Origin: DAOSWM01 sp035380045 | GTDB lineage: Bacteria; Bacteroidota; Bacteroidia; Bacteroidales; Tenuifilaceae | Length of the DNA: 6,363 nt | Direction: 5' to 3' | NCBI GenBank assembly: GCA_035380045.1 | Contig: DAOSWM010000114.1 | Span: 1 to 6,363 of the forward strand | Shown here: positions 6,279 through 6,363 of the stretch, one piece after another | Layout of the letters: each line of letters begins with the position of its first letter | Numbering within the stretch: the stretch's first letter is position 1 | Notes under the pieces: generated by a model | What the model was told of the DNA's origin: nothing | Database searches by the model: none | Seen by the model: only the letters and a program-made list of their open reading frames with translations | Program-made: the position numbers and the translations under genes

Positions 6279-6352
6279 GGTCCGGTAGCTCAGTTGGACA
6301 GAGCAACAGCCTTCTAAGCTGTGGGTCACAGGTTCGAATCCTGTCCGGATCA
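6279..6352 (+). tRNA. tRNA-Arg (anticodon UCU)
   Basis: A complete 74-base cloverleaf. The acceptor stem GGTCCGG pairs with CCGGATC (6345-6351) with one G-U wobble; A6352 is the discriminator. T8-A9 are followed by a D arm closed by GCTC/GAGC. The anticodon stem ACAGC/GCTGT encloses loop CTTCTAA with anticodon TCT at 6313-6315. The variable loop is 5 bases (GGGTC). The T arm is ACAGG-TTCGAAT-CCTGT, fully paired. CCA is not encoded, so it must be added after transcription. It decodes AGA and AGG. From general knowledge, U34 of this isoacceptor is a substrate of the MnmE/MnmG pathway, whose MnmE gene ends at the left of this window. Confidence 0.97.
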
Positions 6353-6363
6353 CTGGAAAAGTC

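Noticed and set aside
6279..6352. tRNA-Arg gene as an integration (att) site for a mobile island
   Set aside because: No integrase, no direct repeat of the tRNA 3' end within the window, and the upstream genes look native. Only 11 bp after the tRNA are visible, so the other side cannot be judged.

Overview
The window looks like ordinary chromosome from a member of the Bacteroidota, probably near Bacteroidales/Marinilabiliales. Four signs point there: the DNA is AT-rich, start codons are preceded by A-rich leaders instead of Shine-Dalgarno sequences, two sites match the Bacteroidota -7 promoter element TAnnTTTG, and the AddB-like protein is of the shortened type common in that phylum. The placement is inferred from the sequence alone.

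Layout. The left edge (1-233, +) holds the last 76 codons of mnmE, the tRNA wobble-uridine modification GTPase. Convergent to it, across a 70-bp gap containing a hairpin, is a two-gene minus-strand cassette. It encodes a ParA-type ATPase (584-1348) and an overlapping 97-residue protein (304-597) whose C-terminal half looks like a ribbon-helix-helix DNA-binding fold. A 169-bp intergenic region (1349-1517) then separates parA from a divergent gene for a 966-residue AddB-like protein (1518-4418, +), with a RecB-family nuclease domain, four iron-sulfur cysteines and no usable Walker A motif. Next is a gene for a predicted K+-selective two-TM channel (preferred start 4484, end 6223, +). Its long soluble N-terminal part contains about 18 tandem 12-residue units, predicted to form a beta-solenoid. 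The window closes with tRNA-Arg(UCU) (6279-6352) and its likely promoter.

How the genes relate. MnmE, AddB and the tRNA are housekeeping components that do not form one operon. The parA/RHH pair looks like a self-contained partition or positioning cassette between mnmE and addB. The channel gene follows addB by 65 bp but appears to have its own promoter element. As a known link, MnmE modifies U34 of tRNAs such as tRNA-Arg(UCU); their proximity here is probably coincidental. I see no CRISPR array, transposase, integrase or phage gene. The least ordinary objects are the solenoid-channel fusion, the ParA/RHH cassette, and a perfect 24-bp palindrome inside the channel gene.
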